From DATGLG01 sp035294245 (GTDB taxonomy: Bacteria > Pseudomonadota > Alphaproteobacteria > JACZXZ01), in contig DATGLG010000004.1 of NCBI GenBank assembly GCA_035294245.1, forward strand, positions 372,001 to 436,000: DNA of 64,000 nucleotides. Direction: 5' to 3'. A program made the translations under genes and the position numbers. Under the pieces are notes generated by a model, which made no database searches, had not been told where the DNA came from, and saw only the letters and a list, made by a program, of their open reading frames with translations. Numbering within the stretch: the first letter of the stretch is position 1; each line of letters opens with the position of its first letter. Below, in pieces: positions 1 through 8,522 of this stretch.

Positions 1-1
1 C

Positions 2-295
2 GAGAACCTGATCAGGCTTCACGAGGCGCCCGGCGAGGCGATCGGCCCGGATCGCGCCGTCAGCTTCCCGAGCCTCGATGTCACCGTCGGCGAGATGGTG
101 GCGGCGCTGAAGCGCGTCGCCGGCGGACGTCGGCTGGGGCCGATCGAGGTCGCACCCGATCCCGCGATCGAGCGCATCGTCGCCGGCTGGCCGACGGGAA
201 CCGCGTGGCGCAAGGCGGCGGGCCTGGGCCTCGTCTGCGATCCCGACATCGACTCGATCATCCGCGCCTATATCGAGGATTTCCTGCCGGGCTGA
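2..295 (+). CDS. NAD-dependent epimerase/dehydrogenase, DenD-like, C-terminal part only
   Basis: The reading frame is open from the window edge and stops at 293-295, so only the last 97 residues are visible. The segment S-L-D-V-T-V-G-E-M-V-A-A-L-K-R-V-A-G followed by P-A-I-E-R-I-V-A-G-W-P and a closing D-I-D-S-I-I-R-A-Y-I-E-D-F resembles the C-terminus of D-erythronate dehydrogenase (DenD), an extended SDR that oxidises four-carbon sugar acids. The Rossmann nucleotide-binding half lies outside the window, so specificity cannot be judged. The assignment rests on remembered family features; a general NAD-dependent epimerase is the fallback. Confidence 0.65.
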   Translation, partial: ENLIRLHEAPGEAIGPDRAVSFPSLDVTVGEMVAALKRVAGGRRLGPIEVAPDPAIERIVAGWPTGTAWRKAAGLGLVCDPDIDSIIRAYIEDFLPG

Positions 296-310
296 GGATC
301 GGCTTAACTA

Positions 311-324
311 CTTAGCGCACTAAG
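311..324. other. small perfect hairpin downstream of the DenD-like gene
   Basis: CTTAG (311-315) and CTAAG (320-324) form a 5-bp stem around a CGCA loop, 15 bases after the stop codon of the first gene. It could be a weak transcription end or an operator. There is no T-tract after it on the plus strand, so a classical terminator is not supported. Confidence 0.25.
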
Positions 325-540
325 CAGCGTCACGGAGTCCGGGTCTTGGCGCCGCGACCCCATGACGCTGAAGCCTCGTCGCGCGAGCCTTTGTCGCGCC
401 ATCTTGGCGATCTCGGTGGCGGGCGACAGGTTGACAATGCCGCGAGGAGCCCTAACTCCATGGAGGTTCACGTGCCGGCGGTTTCATGAAACAATGGCAT
501 TGCCGGCTCGCCGGGCTCACCTGGTCGTCCCCCTGTCTTC

Positions 541-1674
541 ATGCTCCCATCGCCACGGCTCAGCGTCATGACCGCATCCAGACCGCGCGGAGCGGAGTGC
601 CAGGGCTGCCGCGCCGTGACGGAGGCCATGGCCGCGTGCCGCCATGCGACGCTGGCGCTCATCGCCGATCTCGATGACGAGATACTGCGCGCGCAGCCCG
701 ATCCGCTCTTCAGCCCGATCGGGTGGCATATCGGGCATATCGCCTATACCGAGGCGCTGTGGCTCGCGCCCAGTGCTGTCATTCATCCGGAATGGGAGAC
801 GATCTTCCGTCAGGACGGGCTGCCGAAGGCCGCGCGCCGCGCGTTGCCGCCGCGGAGCGCCCTTCTCGATTATCTCGCGGAGGCGCGCCGCCATGCCATG
901 GCGCGCGCCGAGGCCGCCCTCGCCGCCGGCGAGGAGCGCCTCTGGCGGTTCATTCTCCAGCACGAGGCGCAGCATGGCGAGACCATCGCCATCATCCGCC
1001 GCCTCTCCGGCCTCGATCTGCGGCTGCCCAAGCCCGTCGCCGCCGATGACGGCGCGATGATCGAGATTCCCGCCGGAACCTTCCACCGGGGCGATGACGG
1101 CATCGCGGCGCTCGACAACGAGAGGCCGGCCCATCCGGAAGCTCTGCCGGCCTATCGCCTGTCGCGGCGGCCGGTGAGCCAGAGGCGCTTTCGCGATTTT
1201 ATCCTCGCCGGCGGCTATCGCACGCGACGGTTCTGGTCGGACGAGGGATGGCGCTGGCGGACCGCCCATGGCGTGACTCGGCCCCTCTACTGGCGCGCGG
1301 GCGGCGACGACGTCTCCGTGCACGGGGTGAGCGCCTATGAGGCCGAGGCCTATTGCCGCTTCATCGGCATGCGCCTGCCGAGCGAGGCGGAATGGGAGCG
1401 CGCCGCGAATCTCGCGCCGTCCCTTGCCATGCTCGGCGAGGTGTGGCAGTGGACCTCGACGGTCTTCGCCGCCTATCCGGGATTCCAGGCCTTCCCCTAT
1501 CCCGGCTATTCGCGCGCCTATTTCGACGGCCGCCACCGCGTCCTCAAGGGCGGAAGCTGGGCGACCCAGGCGCCCGTCCTGCGGCCGAGCTTTCGCAATT
1601 GGTACGAGCCGGGCACGCGCCAGATTTTCGCGGGGTTTCGCTATGCCGATGACGCGTCGTCCCCATCCGCTTAG
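541..1674 (+). CDS. egtB: EgtB-like non-haem iron sulfoxide synthase (ergothioneine biosynthesis)
   Basis: Likely catalyses the oxygen-dependent C-S bond formation on trimethylhistidine (hercynine). An N-terminal DinB-type four-helix domain carries the iron ligands: G-W-H-I-G-H at residues 61-66 and H-E-A-Q-H at 141-145. A C-terminal formylglycine-generating-enzyme (SUMF1/FGE) fold follows, with R-L-P-S-E-A-E-W-E, G-E-V-W-Q-W-T and V-L-K-G-G-S-W. The gene overlaps egtD, the next pathway gene, by about 30 bases, which strongly supports the assignment. At 377 residues it is shorter than mycobacterial EgtB (about 430), and the stretch between the E-W-E and E-V-W-Q-W-T motifs is compressed, as I recall for cyanobacterial-type EgtB. 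The start is uncertain: ATG codons at 568 and 628 are alternatives, none with a good ribosome-binding site. The sulfur donor (gamma-glutamylcysteine or cysteine) cannot be read from the sequence. Confidence 0.85.
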   Translation: MLPSPRLSVMTASRPRGAECQGCRAVTEAMAACRHATLALIADLDDEILRAQPDPLFSPIGWHIGHIAYTEALWLAPSAVIHPEWETIFRQDGLPKAARRALPPRSALLDYLAEARRHAMARAEAALAAGEERLWRFILQHEAQHGETIAIIRRLSGLDLRLPKPVAADDGAMIEIPAGTFHRGDDGIAALDNERPAHPEALPAYRLSRRPVSQRRFRDFILAGGYRTRRFWSDEGWRWRTAHGVTRPLYWRAGGDDVSVHGVSAYEAEAYCRFIGMRLPSEAEWERAANLAPSLAMLGEVWQWTSTVFAAYPGFQAFPYPGYSRAYFDGRHRVLKGGSWATQAPVLRPSFRNWYEPGTRQIFAGFRYADDASSPSA

Positions 1675-2677
1675 CGCGCCGCCGCGAGATCGTCTCGTCT
1701 GGCGCAGACTTCTCGACGCCGCGACACTCGCCGAGGGCGAGCGGGAGATCATAGCAGGCCTCACCGCGGCGCCGAAGCGCCTGCCCTGCCGGCTCTTCTA
1801 CGACGAGCGCGGCTCGCAGCTCTTCGAGCGGATCTGCGAGCTTCCCGAATACTATCTCACGCGCACCGAGCGCGCCCTGCTCGGCGACATCGCCGATGCT
1901 ATGGCGCGCCAGACGGGGCCGTGCGACATCGTCGAGCTCGGCAGCGGCACCTCGAGCAAGACGCAGGTCATCCTCGACGCCTATGGCGCCGCCGGCGCGC
2001 CGCTTCGCTACGCCGCCATCGATGTGAGCGAGAGCAGCCTGCGCGAAGGCACGGCGGCCCTCCTCGCGCGCTATCCGTCGCTCGCCGCCCAGGCGATCGT
2101 CGGCACCTACGAGCTGGGCCTGGCGGCGCTCGCCGACGGCGCGAGCCCCAGCGACGCTTCGGGCCGTCCGCGGCTCGTGCTCTTTCTCGGCAGCACCATC
2201 GGCAATCTCGATCCCGAGGAGACGGCGCGCTTCCTCGCCCGCCTGCGCGCCAGCTTGCGCCCCGGCGACTACTTCCTCGTGGGCACGGATCTCGACAAGG
2301 ACCCCGCCGTCATCGAGGCTGCCTATAACGACGCCGAAGGGGTCACGGCCGCCTTCAACCTGAACATGCTGCGCCATGTGAATTGGCGCTTCCGCGGCGA
2401 TTTCGCCCTCGATCGCTATGCCCATATCGCGGTCTACAATCGCGAGAAGCGCCAGATCGAGATGCGCCTGCGCAGCCTTGCCGCGCAGACGGTGCAGCTT
2501 GCCGGGCTCGCGCTCGAGATTCGCCTCGCGGCCGGCGAGGCGATCGAGACGGAGATCTCGCGGAAATTCGTGCTCGCGGAATTCGGCGCGGCCCTCGAGG
2601 CCGCGCGCTTCGCGGTCGCGGCGCAATGGACCGATGCCCAGCGCTGGTTCGGCTTGACGCTCGCCCGCGCCGTCTGA
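1643..2677 (+). CDS. egtD: L-histidine N-alpha-methyltransferase EgtD
   Basis: SAM-dependent methyltransferase that converts histidine to hercynine (N,N,N-trimethylhistidine), the first step of ergothioneine synthesis. The methyltransferase_33 fold is visible: L-F-Y-D-E-R-G-S-Q-L-F-E-R-I near the N-terminus, the SAM-binding V-E-L-G-S-G-T-S-S-K-T, the strand F-L-G-S-T-I-G-N, then G-T-D-L-D-K-D and Y-N-D-A-E-G-V-T-A-A-F-N. About 344 residues, slightly longer than the roughly 320 usual for the family because of a short basic N-terminus. It starts at ATG 1643 (or 1649) inside the 3' end of egtB, so the two are probably translationally coupled. Confidence 0.93.
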   Translation: MPMTRRPHPLSAPPRDRLVWRRLLDAATLAEGEREIIAGLTAAPKRLPCRLFYDERGSQLFERICELPEYYLTRTERALLGDIADAMARQTGPCDIVELGSGTSSKTQVILDAYGAAGAPLRYAAIDVSESSLREGTAALLARYPSLAAQAIVGTYELGLAALADGASPSDASGRPRLVLFLGSTIGNLDPEETARFLARLRASLRPGDYFLVGTDLDKDPAVIEAAYNDAEGVTAAFNLNMLRHVNWRFRGDFALDRYAHIAVYNREKRQIEMRLRSLAAQTVQLAGLALEIRLAAGEAIETEISRKFVLAEFGAALEAARFAVAAQWTDAQRWFGLTLARAV

Positions 2678-2717
2678 CACGCTTTTCCGGCAACGCGGGA
2701 AACAAAACGAGGGGAAC

Positions 2718-3473
2718 GTGCGGCTCGCGGGAAAGGTGGCGATCGTGACCGGTGCGGCGTCGGGCTTCGGCGAGGGCATCGCGCGCCGTTTCGCAAGCGA
2801 GGGGGCCAAGGTGGTCCTCGCCGATATCGACGATGGGCGCGGCGCGGCGGTCGCCCGGGAGATCGCGGCGGCGGGCGGTGCCGCCGACTACGTCCATGCC
2901 GACGTCACCGCGAAGGACGAGGTGGCGGCGCTGATCGCGCGCGCGGAAAAACGCTTCGGCGGGCTCGACATCCTCGTCAACAACGCCGGAATGGCGCAGC
3001 GCAACGGCCCGATGCTCGACACCGACGAGGCGAGCTTCGACCGCATCTTCGCGGTGAATGTGAAGAGCATCTATCTCGCCGCCATCCACGGCGTCCCCGC
3101 CCTCGATCGGCGCGGTGGCGGCGTCATCATCAATACCGCCTCGACGGCGGGGTTGCGGCCGCGTCCCGGGCTCACCTGGTACAACGGCAGCAAGGGCGCG
3201 GTGATCGCGCTCACGAAATCCATGGCGATCGAGCTGGCGCCGAAGAAGATCCGCGTCAACGCCCTCTGCCCCGTCGCCGGGGATACGCCCATGCTGGCGG
3301 ATTTCATGGGCGGCGACACGCCCGAGCATCGCGCCCGCTTCGTGGCGACGATTCCCCTCGGGCGCTTCTCCCGGCCCGACGACATCGCCAGCGCCGCCCT
3401 CTATCTCGCCTCGGACGAGGCCTCCCTCGTCACGGGCGTCGCCCTGGAGATCGACGGCGGGCGCTGCATCTGA
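2718..3473 (+). CDS. SDR family NAD(P)-dependent oxidoreductase
   Basis: A classical short-chain dehydrogenase/reductase of 251 residues. The cofactor motif V-T-G-A-A-S-G-F-G-E-G is at residues 10-20, followed by N-N-A-G, the catalytic Ser in N-T-A-S-T-A-G and the Tyr/Lys pair in Y-N-G-S-K-G. The C-terminus S-L-V-T-G-V-A-L-E-I-D-G-G-R-C-I is typical of the 3-oxoacyl-ACP reductase/glucose 1-dehydrogenase branch. It begins with GTG at 2718, with GAGGGGA just upstream as the ribosome-binding site, 40 bases after egtD. The substrate cannot be predicted and a role in ergothioneine metabolism is not implied. Confidence 0.85.
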   Translation: MRLAGKVAIVTGAASGFGEGIARRFASEGAKVVLADIDDGRGAAVAREIAAAGGAADYVHADVTAKDEVAALIARAEKRFGGLDILVNNAGMAQRNGPMLDTDEASFDRIFAVNVKSIYLAAIHGVPALDRRGGGVIINTASTAGLRPRPGLTWYNGSKGAVIALTKSMAIELAPKKIRVNALCPVAGDTPMLADFMGGDTPEHRARFVATIPLGRFSRPDDIASAALYLASDEASLVTGVALEIDGGRCI

Positions 3474-3493
3474 GGCGCCGCGCGGATACGGGA

Positions 3494-3521
3494 ACGGCCC
3501 AGAGAGGGATCTCCGGGCCGT
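3494..3521. terminator. inverted repeat between converging genes
   Basis: ACGGCCC (3494-3500) pairs with GGGCCGT (3515-3521), and an inner GAG/CTC extends the stem. It lies in the 75-base gap between the converging SDR and Bax-inhibitor genes and could serve as a bidirectional transcription end. No long T-tract follows on either strand. Confidence 0.5.
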
Positions 3522-3548
3522 CATGCCGTCGGTTATGAGGCGAGACTC

Positions 3549-4277
3549 TTAGTTCCGCTGATTGCCGAAGAGCTGCAACAGCAGGAGGAAGAGGTTGAGG
3601 AAGTCGAGATAGAGGCGCAGCGCGCCGAGCACCGACTTCTTGGTCGCGACCTCGCCCATGTCGTTCGCGAAATACATCTCCTTGATCGACTGGGTGTCAT
3701 AGGCGGTGAGCCCGGCGAAGACGAGGACGCCGATCACCGAGAGCGCGAATTGCAGGCCGGTGCTGTGGAGGAACATGTTGACGAGGCTCGCGATGATGAC
3801 GCCGATCAGGCCCACCATCAGGAACGAGGCCATGCCCGAGAGGTCGCGCCGCGTCGTATAGCCGTAGAGGCTCAGGCCCGCGAAGGCGCCGGCGCTGATG
3901 AAGAAGACGCGTGCGATGTTGGTCCCCGTATAGACGACGAAGATCGAGGCGAGCGAGACGCCCATCAGCGCCGCATAGACCCAGAAGAGGGCCTGGGCGG
4001 TCGACGCCTGCATGCGGTTGATCCGGGCGCTCAGGAAGAAGACGAGGCCGAGCGGCGCCAGCACCACGAGCCAGAAGAGCGGCGTGCCGAACACGGCGTG
4101 CATCGCCGCCGGCGACTGGGAGACGAGATAGGCCACGATGCCCGTCAGCGCGAGCCCCGAGGCCATGTAATTGTAAACACGCAGCATATAGCTGCGCAGG
4201 CCCTCATCGATCTCCGCGCGATCGACCGCGCGGCTGATAACGCGGCCTTGCTGACGAATGTCCATGTCCATCCTCAC
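3549..4277 (-). CDS. Bax inhibitor-1/YbhL family membrane protein
   Basis: A 242-residue integral membrane protein of the BI-1/YccA/YbhL family, with about seven hydrophobic segments between residue 35 and the C-terminus (for example A-S-G-L-A-L-T-G-I-V-A-Y-L-V and L-V-V-L-A-P-L-G-L-V-F-F-L). The C-terminal part S-I-K-E-M-Y-F-A-N-D followed by K-S-V-L-G-A-L-R-L-Y-L-D-F-L-N-L-F matches the family signature, in which acidic residues near the last helices affect calcium leak. The short soluble N-terminus contains R-A-E-I-D-E-G-L-R-S-Y-M. Start codons at 4277 and 4271 are both possible. It is a single gene whose only close neighbour on the same strand is upstream. Confidence 0.93.
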   Translation of the reverse strand: MRMDMDIRQQGRVISRAVDRAEIDEGLRSYMLRVYNYMASGLALTGIVAYLVSQSPAAMHAVFGTPLFWLVVLAPLGLVFFLSARINRMQASTAQALFWVYAALMGVSLASIFVVYTGTNIARVFFISAGAFAGLSLYGYTTRRDLSGMASFLMVGLIGVIIASLVNMFLHSTGLQFALSVIGVLVFAGLTAYDTQSIKEMYFANDMGEVATKKSVLGALRLYLDFLNLFLLLLQLFGNQRN

Positions 4278-4316
4278 TCAAAATGCCCCTGGGAGCGGGG
4301 GTCCACGGCATATTTT
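4278..4316 (-). promoter_or_regulatory. possible structured 5' leader of the ybhL-type gene
   Basis: Just upstream of the Bax-inhibitor gene, AAAATGCC (4280-4287 on plus) is complementary to GGCA(TA)TTTT at 4307-4316 with a two-base bulge. Inside it, CCCC (4286-4289) can instead pair with GGGG (4297-4300), so the two stems compete. A conserved 'ybhL leader' RNA is known upstream of such genes in Alphaproteobacteria. I cannot confirm that this sequence fits that family's consensus. Confidence 0.35.
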
Positions 4317-4414
4317 GGGATGATTGGCCCGGAAATCAACAGGCTTGTTCCGTGCTTCCTGGAATATCAAGGGCTTGTCAACGGACGCGCCGCAGGCGCC
4401 CGCCCCGGGCGCGG

Positions 4415-6979
4415 CTATTCGTTGCGGAGGAGCGGGGCCGGGCGCGCGCCCAAGGCCCGCCAGGTGCCGGCAAAGCCGAGGGCGAGGGTCAGGGCGGTGC
4501 AGCCGAGAATGGTGACGGCGACGGTCGCGGGCAAAAAGCCCCAATCGCCGCGCATGACCCGGGTGACCACGAGATAGCCGGCGAGGGTGCCAATCCCGGC
4601 GGCGATGGCGGCTATGGCGGCGCCGAGGAGGCCGTACTCGATGAGAAAGGCGGCGAGAAGCGTGCGGCGGCGCGCCCCCAGCACCTTGAGCACGACGGCG
4701 TCATAGACGCGCCGGCGATGCTCGGCGGCGACGGCCCCGCCGAGCACGAGGGCGCCGGCCACGAGGGTCAGAAGGGCGGTGATCCGCACGGCACCGCCGA
4801 TATTGCCGAGGATGCGCGCCGCCGCCTCGAGGGCGTCCTTGACGCGGATGGCGGTGATATTGGCGAAGCGGTCGGTGACCGCGCGCAAGAGCGGCTCCTC
4901 GGCGGCGGGGGTCGCCTTGGCGGTGGCGATATAGGTCTTGGGCGCCTGGTCGAGAAGCCCCGGCGAGAACAGCATGACGAAGTTGATGCTGAGGGCCGAC
5001 CAGTCGATATCGCGCAGGGAGGCGATCCGCGCCGTCACCTCCCGCCCGAGCACGTTCACGGTGAGGGTGTCGCCGATGCCGACGCCGAAGTCCTTGGCCA
5101 CCTCGGCGTCAAGGGAGAGCAGCAGGGGCCCGTGGTAATCGTGGGGCCACCACTCTCCCGCGACGATGCGGGTGCCCTTGGGCGGATCGGCGGCGTAGGT
5201 CAGGCCGCGATCGCCGTCGAGCACCCAGGCCGAGCGCGGATTGATTCTGGCCTGCGCCGCCGGGATGCCGTTGATGCGGGTGATGCGCCCGCGCAGGCTC
5301 GGCACCTGCTCGAGATCGCCGACCCCCGGCACGCCGCGCACCGTGGCGTCGAAGCCGGCAAGCTCGTCCGGCTGGATGTCGATGAAGTAATAGGAGGGCG
5401 CGGTCTCGGGCAGCCGGTCGGTGACCTCGTGGGCGATATTGCCCTCGACGAGACCGATGGCGGTGAGCAGGGTCAGGCCGACGCCGAGGGAGAGGGCGAC
5501 GCTCGCCGTCGGCGCGCCCGGGCGGTGCAGATTGGCAAGCGCCAGCCGCAGGGTCGGCCGTCCGGTGGCGAGCGCGTCGATGCGGCCGGCGCGCTGCGCG
5601 AGGCGCGCGATGAGCCACGCTGCCAGCCGGAACAGCGCAAGCGACGCGACGACGCCGGCGATGAACCAGACGGCCACGAGCCGCTCCCGCGCCGTGACGA
5701 CGGTGAGGGCGGCGAGCGCCGCGGCCACGAGCGCGAGGGCGAGCGCATAGGGAAGGCGCGGCCAGCGGCGCTCCGGCGGCGCCACCAGGCTGCGGAAGAG
5801 CCGCGCGGGCGGCACCTCCCGCGCCTCGGCGAGGGGCCAGAGGGTGAAGACGAGGGTGGTGAGCAGGCCATAGCCTGCCGCCAGCAGCAGGGGACCCGGA
5901 TAGATCCCGATATGGGCGATAACGGGCAGATAGCGCGCCAAAACACCCGAGAGCAGGACGGGCACGAGGGCGCCGATCCCGACGCCGAGGACGATCCCGG
6001 CCGCGGCGATCGCCACGGTCTGGGCGAGATAGATCTGGAAGATGAGGCGTCCCGGCGCCCCCAGGCATTTGAGGATGGCGATCGTGGTGACGCGGCCGTC
6101 GAGATGGGCCTTGATGGCATTGGCCACGCCGATGCCGCCCATGAGCAGCGCCGTCAATCCCACGAGGGTGAGATAGAGCGCGATGCGGTCGAGGAGCTGC
6201 TGCAATCGCGGCGTCGCGTTGTCGAAGCTCCGGGTCCGCCAGCCGGCATCGGGAAAACGCGCGGTGAGGCGGTCGAGCCAGGCGCGCGCATCGAGGCCGG
6301 CACGCAGCTTCACGCGATAATGGTAGGAGACGATGCTGCCGGGCTGGATGAGGCCGGTCGCCGGCAGGCTCGCGCGCGCCACCATGAGGCGGGGGCCGAG
6401 GATGAAGGCGGAGGAGCCGCGATCGGGCTCGCGCACAACGGTGGCGCGCAGCTCGTACTCGGCCTCACCGACCTTGATGCGGTCGCCGAGCCTTAGGCCG
6501 AGGCGCTGGAGCACTTCGCCGTCGACGGCGGCGCCCCAGACGCCGTCGCGCCTGTCGAAGGCCTGGGCAGCGCCCAGCGCCGGCGCGAGCTCGAGCTGCC
6601 CGTAAAGCGGATAGGCCTGATCGACGGCCTTGAGCTCGACGAGGATGCGCTGCCCCGTGCCGCGGCCGGGCATGGCGGCGCGCGCCATGGCCCGCATCTC
6701 GGCGACGGTCGAGACCGTGCCGGCGTCGGCGAGGGCCTGGTATTCGGCCGGGCTCGCCTCGCGATGGCTCAAGGCGATGTCCACATCGCCGCCGAGCAGG
6801 CCGCGCGCGTCGCCCTTGAGGGCGGAATCCACGGCGGCCGAGAGCGAGCCGATGGCGGCGATGGCGGCGACGCCGAGGGCGAGGCAGGCGAGGAAGATGC
6901 GGAATCCCTTGAGGCCGCCGCGCAGCTCGCGCCGGGCGTGGCGCAGCGCGAGCGCGAGGGACGGCGCGGCCGCCGTCAT
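4415..6979 (-). CDS. FtsX/YbbP-like ABC transporter permease
   Basis: A large (854 residues) ABC permease of the MacB/FtsX fold, built as two half-permeases. An N-terminal transmembrane helix (F-R-I-F-L-A-C-L-A-L-G-V-A-A-I-A-A-I-G-S) is followed by a periplasmic domain, a block of helices near residues 260-480, a second periplasmic domain and a final FtsX-type helix block ending A-L-G-A-R-P-A-P-L-L-R-N-E. Together with the ATPase encoded immediately upstream (their stop and start overlap as ATGA) it forms an exporter or lipid-extraction type complex in the inner membrane. E. coli YbbP lies in the same arrangement next to tesA. The substrate is unknown. Confidence 0.9.
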   Translation of the reverse strand: MTAAAPSLALALRHARRELRGGLKGFRIFLACLALGVAAIAAIGSLSAAVDSALKGDARGLLGGDVDIALSHREASPAEYQALADAGTVSTVAEMRAMARAAMPGRGTGQRILVELKAVDQAYPLYGQLELAPALGAAQAFDRRDGVWGAAVDGEVLQRLGLRLGDRIKVGEAEYELRATVVREPDRGSSAFILGPRLMVARASLPATGLIQPGSIVSYHYRVKLRAGLDARAWLDRLTARFPDAGWRTRSFDNATPRLQQLLDRIALYLTLVGLTALLMGGIGVANAIKAHLDGRVTTIAILKCLGAPGRLIFQIYLAQTVAIAAAGIVLGVGIGALVPVLLSGVLARYLPVIAHIGIYPGPLLLAAGYGLLTTLVFTLWPLAEAREVPPARLFRSLVAPPERRWPRLPYALALALVAAALAALTVVTARERLVAVWFIAGVVASLALFRLAAWLIARLAQRAGRIDALATGRPTLRLALANLHRPGAPTASVALSLGVGLTLLTAIGLVEGNIAHEVTDRLPETAPSYYFIDIQPDELAGFDATVRGVPGVGDLEQVPSLRGRITRINGIPAAQARINPRSAWVLDGDRGLTYAADPPKGTRIVAGEWWPHDYHGPLLLSLDAEVAKDFGVGIGDTLTVNVLGREVTARIASLRDIDWSALSINFVMLFSPGLLDQAPKTYIATAKATPAAEEPLLRAVTDRFANITAIRVKDALEAAARILGNIGGAVRITALLTLVAGALVLGGAVAAEHRRRVYDAVVLKVLGARRRTLLAAFLIEYGLLGAAIAAIAAGIGTLAGYLVVTRVMRGDWGFLPATVAVTILGCTALTLALGFAGTWRALGARPAPLLRNE

Positions 6980-7677
6980 CGTCCGGCCATGGCGACGGCA
7001 CCGCCCTCGGCGCTGCGATCCTCGGCGATGCGCCCGTCCACGATCCGCACGATGCGGCTGCAGCGGGCGGCGATGGCGGGATCGTGGGTGATGAGGAGAA
7101 GCGTGGAGCCGCGGCGCCGGCGCAGATCGAACAAAAGCTCGATGATGCTCTCGCCGGCCTCGCGATCGAGATTGCCCGTGGGCTCGTCGGCGAGGAGCAG
7201 CGGCGGCTCCGTCGCGAAGGCGCGGGCGAGGGCGACGCGCTGCTGCTCGCCGCCCGAGAGCTGCCCGGGATAATGGGTCGTCCGATGGCCGAGCCCGACG
7301 GCCTCGAGCCCCGCGCGCGCTCTCGCGAAAGCGTCCCGCGCGCCGGCGAACTCGAGGGGGACGGCGACGTTCTCGAGGGCGGTCATGGTGGGCACGAGAT
7401 GGAAGGCCTGGAAGACGATCCCCACATGATCGCGGCGGAACCGCGCGAGCGCGTCCTCGTCCAGGCCGCGGAACGGAACGCCGGCGATCTCCACCTCGCC
7501 CGCGCTTGGGCGCTCGAGCCCGGCCATGATCATCAGCAGCGTCGACTTGCCGCTTCCGGAGGGGCCGACGAGACCCACCGTCTCGCCGGCGGCGACCTCG
7601 AGATCGACGCCCTTGAGGATGTTGACCTCGCCCGCAGCGCTCGCCAAGTTGAGGTGGACGTCTTTGAGACGGATCAT
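6976..7677 (-). CDS. ABC transporter ATP-binding protein, YbbA/LolD type
   Basis: A 233-residue ATPase subunit. Walker A G-P-S-G-S-G-K-S-T is at residues 38-46, the Q-loop in I-V-F-Q-A-F-H-L-V-P-T-M, the signature L-S-G-G-E-Q-Q-R, Walker B L-L-L-A-D-E-P-T-G-N-L-D and the H-loop I-T-H-D. The P-T-M-T-A-L-E-N-V and E-P-T-G-N-L-D features place it in the MacB/LolD/YbbA group that partners FtsX-type permeases. The chosen start is the ATG at 7677 (M-I-R-L-K-D-V), because upstream codons would extend into the esterase gene on the other strand. Its stop overlaps the permease start by four bases. Confidence 0.93.
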   Translation of the reverse strand: MIRLKDVHLNLASAAGEVNILKGVDLEVAAGETVGLVGPSGSGKSTLLMIMAGLERPSAGEVEIAGVPFRGLDEDALARFRRDHVGIVFQAFHLVPTMTALENVAVPLEFAGARDAFARARAGLEAVGLGHRTTHYPGQLSGGEQQRVALARAFATEPPLLLADEPTGNLDREAGESIIELLFDLRRRRGSTLLLITHDPAIAARCSRIVRIVDGRIAEDRSAEGGAVAMAGR

Positions 7678-7693
7678 CGCATCTCGCGGGACA

Positions 7694-8410
7694 ATGGCGG
7701 TGGGCAGAATGGACGCGGCGTGGGCGGGCGGCAACGGAATCCAGCGGCGGCGCGTCCTGCGGCGCCGCCTCTCCCGCGCCCTTCTCCCATATGTGCTGGC
7801 GGCGGCGCTTTTCAACGTGCCGCTGCTCTGCGGCGGCGCTGCGCTCGCGGCGGCGCAGCGCGTCCTCTTGCTCGGCGACAGCATCTCGGCGGGCTACGGG
7901 CTCCCGGCGGACGAGGCGCTCCCCGCCCAGCTCCAGGCGGCGCTGCGCAAAGCGGGATATCACGTCGATGTGATCAATGGCGGCGTCTCCGGCGACACCA
8001 CCGCCGGCGGGCTCGCGCGGCTCGATTGGATGCTGGCCGAGAAGCCCGACATCGTCGTCGTCGAGCTCGGCGGCAATGACGGGCTGCGCGGCCTCGATCC
8101 CAAGGAGACCTACACCAATCTCGACCGCATCCTCGACCGCCTTGCGCAGGCGAAGGTTCGCGTGCTGCTCGCGGGCATGCTGGCGCCTCCCAATCTCGGC
8201 GCCGATTACGGCCGCGACTTCGACGGCATCTATCCTGCCCTCGCCAAGCGGCATCACTGCCTGCTCGTGCCCTTCATCCTCGACGGCGTCGCTGCCAAGG
8301 CGGCGCTCAACCAGGCCGACGGCATTCATCCCAACGCCAAGGGCGTGCAAGCGATCGTCCGGCTGATGCTGCCCTACATGGAAAAGCTCCTGGCGGCCGG
8401 TACCGGCTGA
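7694..8410 (+). CDS. tesA: arylesterase/GDSL lipase, TesA-like, exported
   Basis: An SGNH-hydrolase of the TesA (thioesterase I/lysophospholipase L1) family. A basic N-terminus is followed by a hydrophobic signal segment (L-L-P-Y-V-L-A-A-A-L-F-N-V-P-L-L) ending near A-L-A-A-A-Q, so the enzyme is probably periplasmic. Block I is L-L-L-G-D-S-I-S-A-G-Y-G-L with the nucleophilic Ser, block II G-G-V-S-G-D-T-T-A-G-G, block III G-G-N-D-G-L-R, and block V D-G-I-H-P-N with the Asp/His pair. ATG 7694 and 7709 are alternative starts. It diverges from the YbbA/YbbP-like ABC pair; the coding regions are only 16 bases apart, so the promoters must lie in or next to coding sequence. Confidence 0.9.
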   Translation: MAVGRMDAAWAGGNGIQRRRVLRRRLSRALLPYVLAAALFNVPLLCGGAALAAAQRVLLLGDSISAGYGLPADEALPAQLQAALRKAGYHVDVINGGVSGDTTAGGLARLDWMLAEKPDIVVVELGGNDGLRGLDPKETYTNLDRILDRLAQAKVRVLLAGMLAPPNLGADYGRDFDGIYPALAKRHHCLLVPFILDGVAAKAALNQADGIHPNAKGVQAIVRLMLPYMEKLLAAGTG

Positions 8411-8522
8411 GAGGGCGCGGCGACAAGGCTCTTTCCCTGCCTGGCCGTTTGCGCTACGGCATCGGACTCGTCTGCTGCCTGCCTTGCGTCGGCGGCGGCT
8501 TGCGGTCGTGGGAGAAGAAGCG

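Noticed and set aside
431..458. TTGACA-16-TAACTC as egtB promoter
   Set aside because: The -35 is perfect but the -10 matches only two of six positions; not enough to list as a feature.
4376..4381. TTGACA on the minus strand as -35 of the Bax-inhibitor gene
   Set aside because: No acceptable -10 at 16-18 bases distance.
4283..6496. 737-codon plus-strand frame opposite the YbbP-like permease
   Set aside because: Gly/Asp/Glu/Arg-rich shadow of a membrane protein gene; no start signal or domain.
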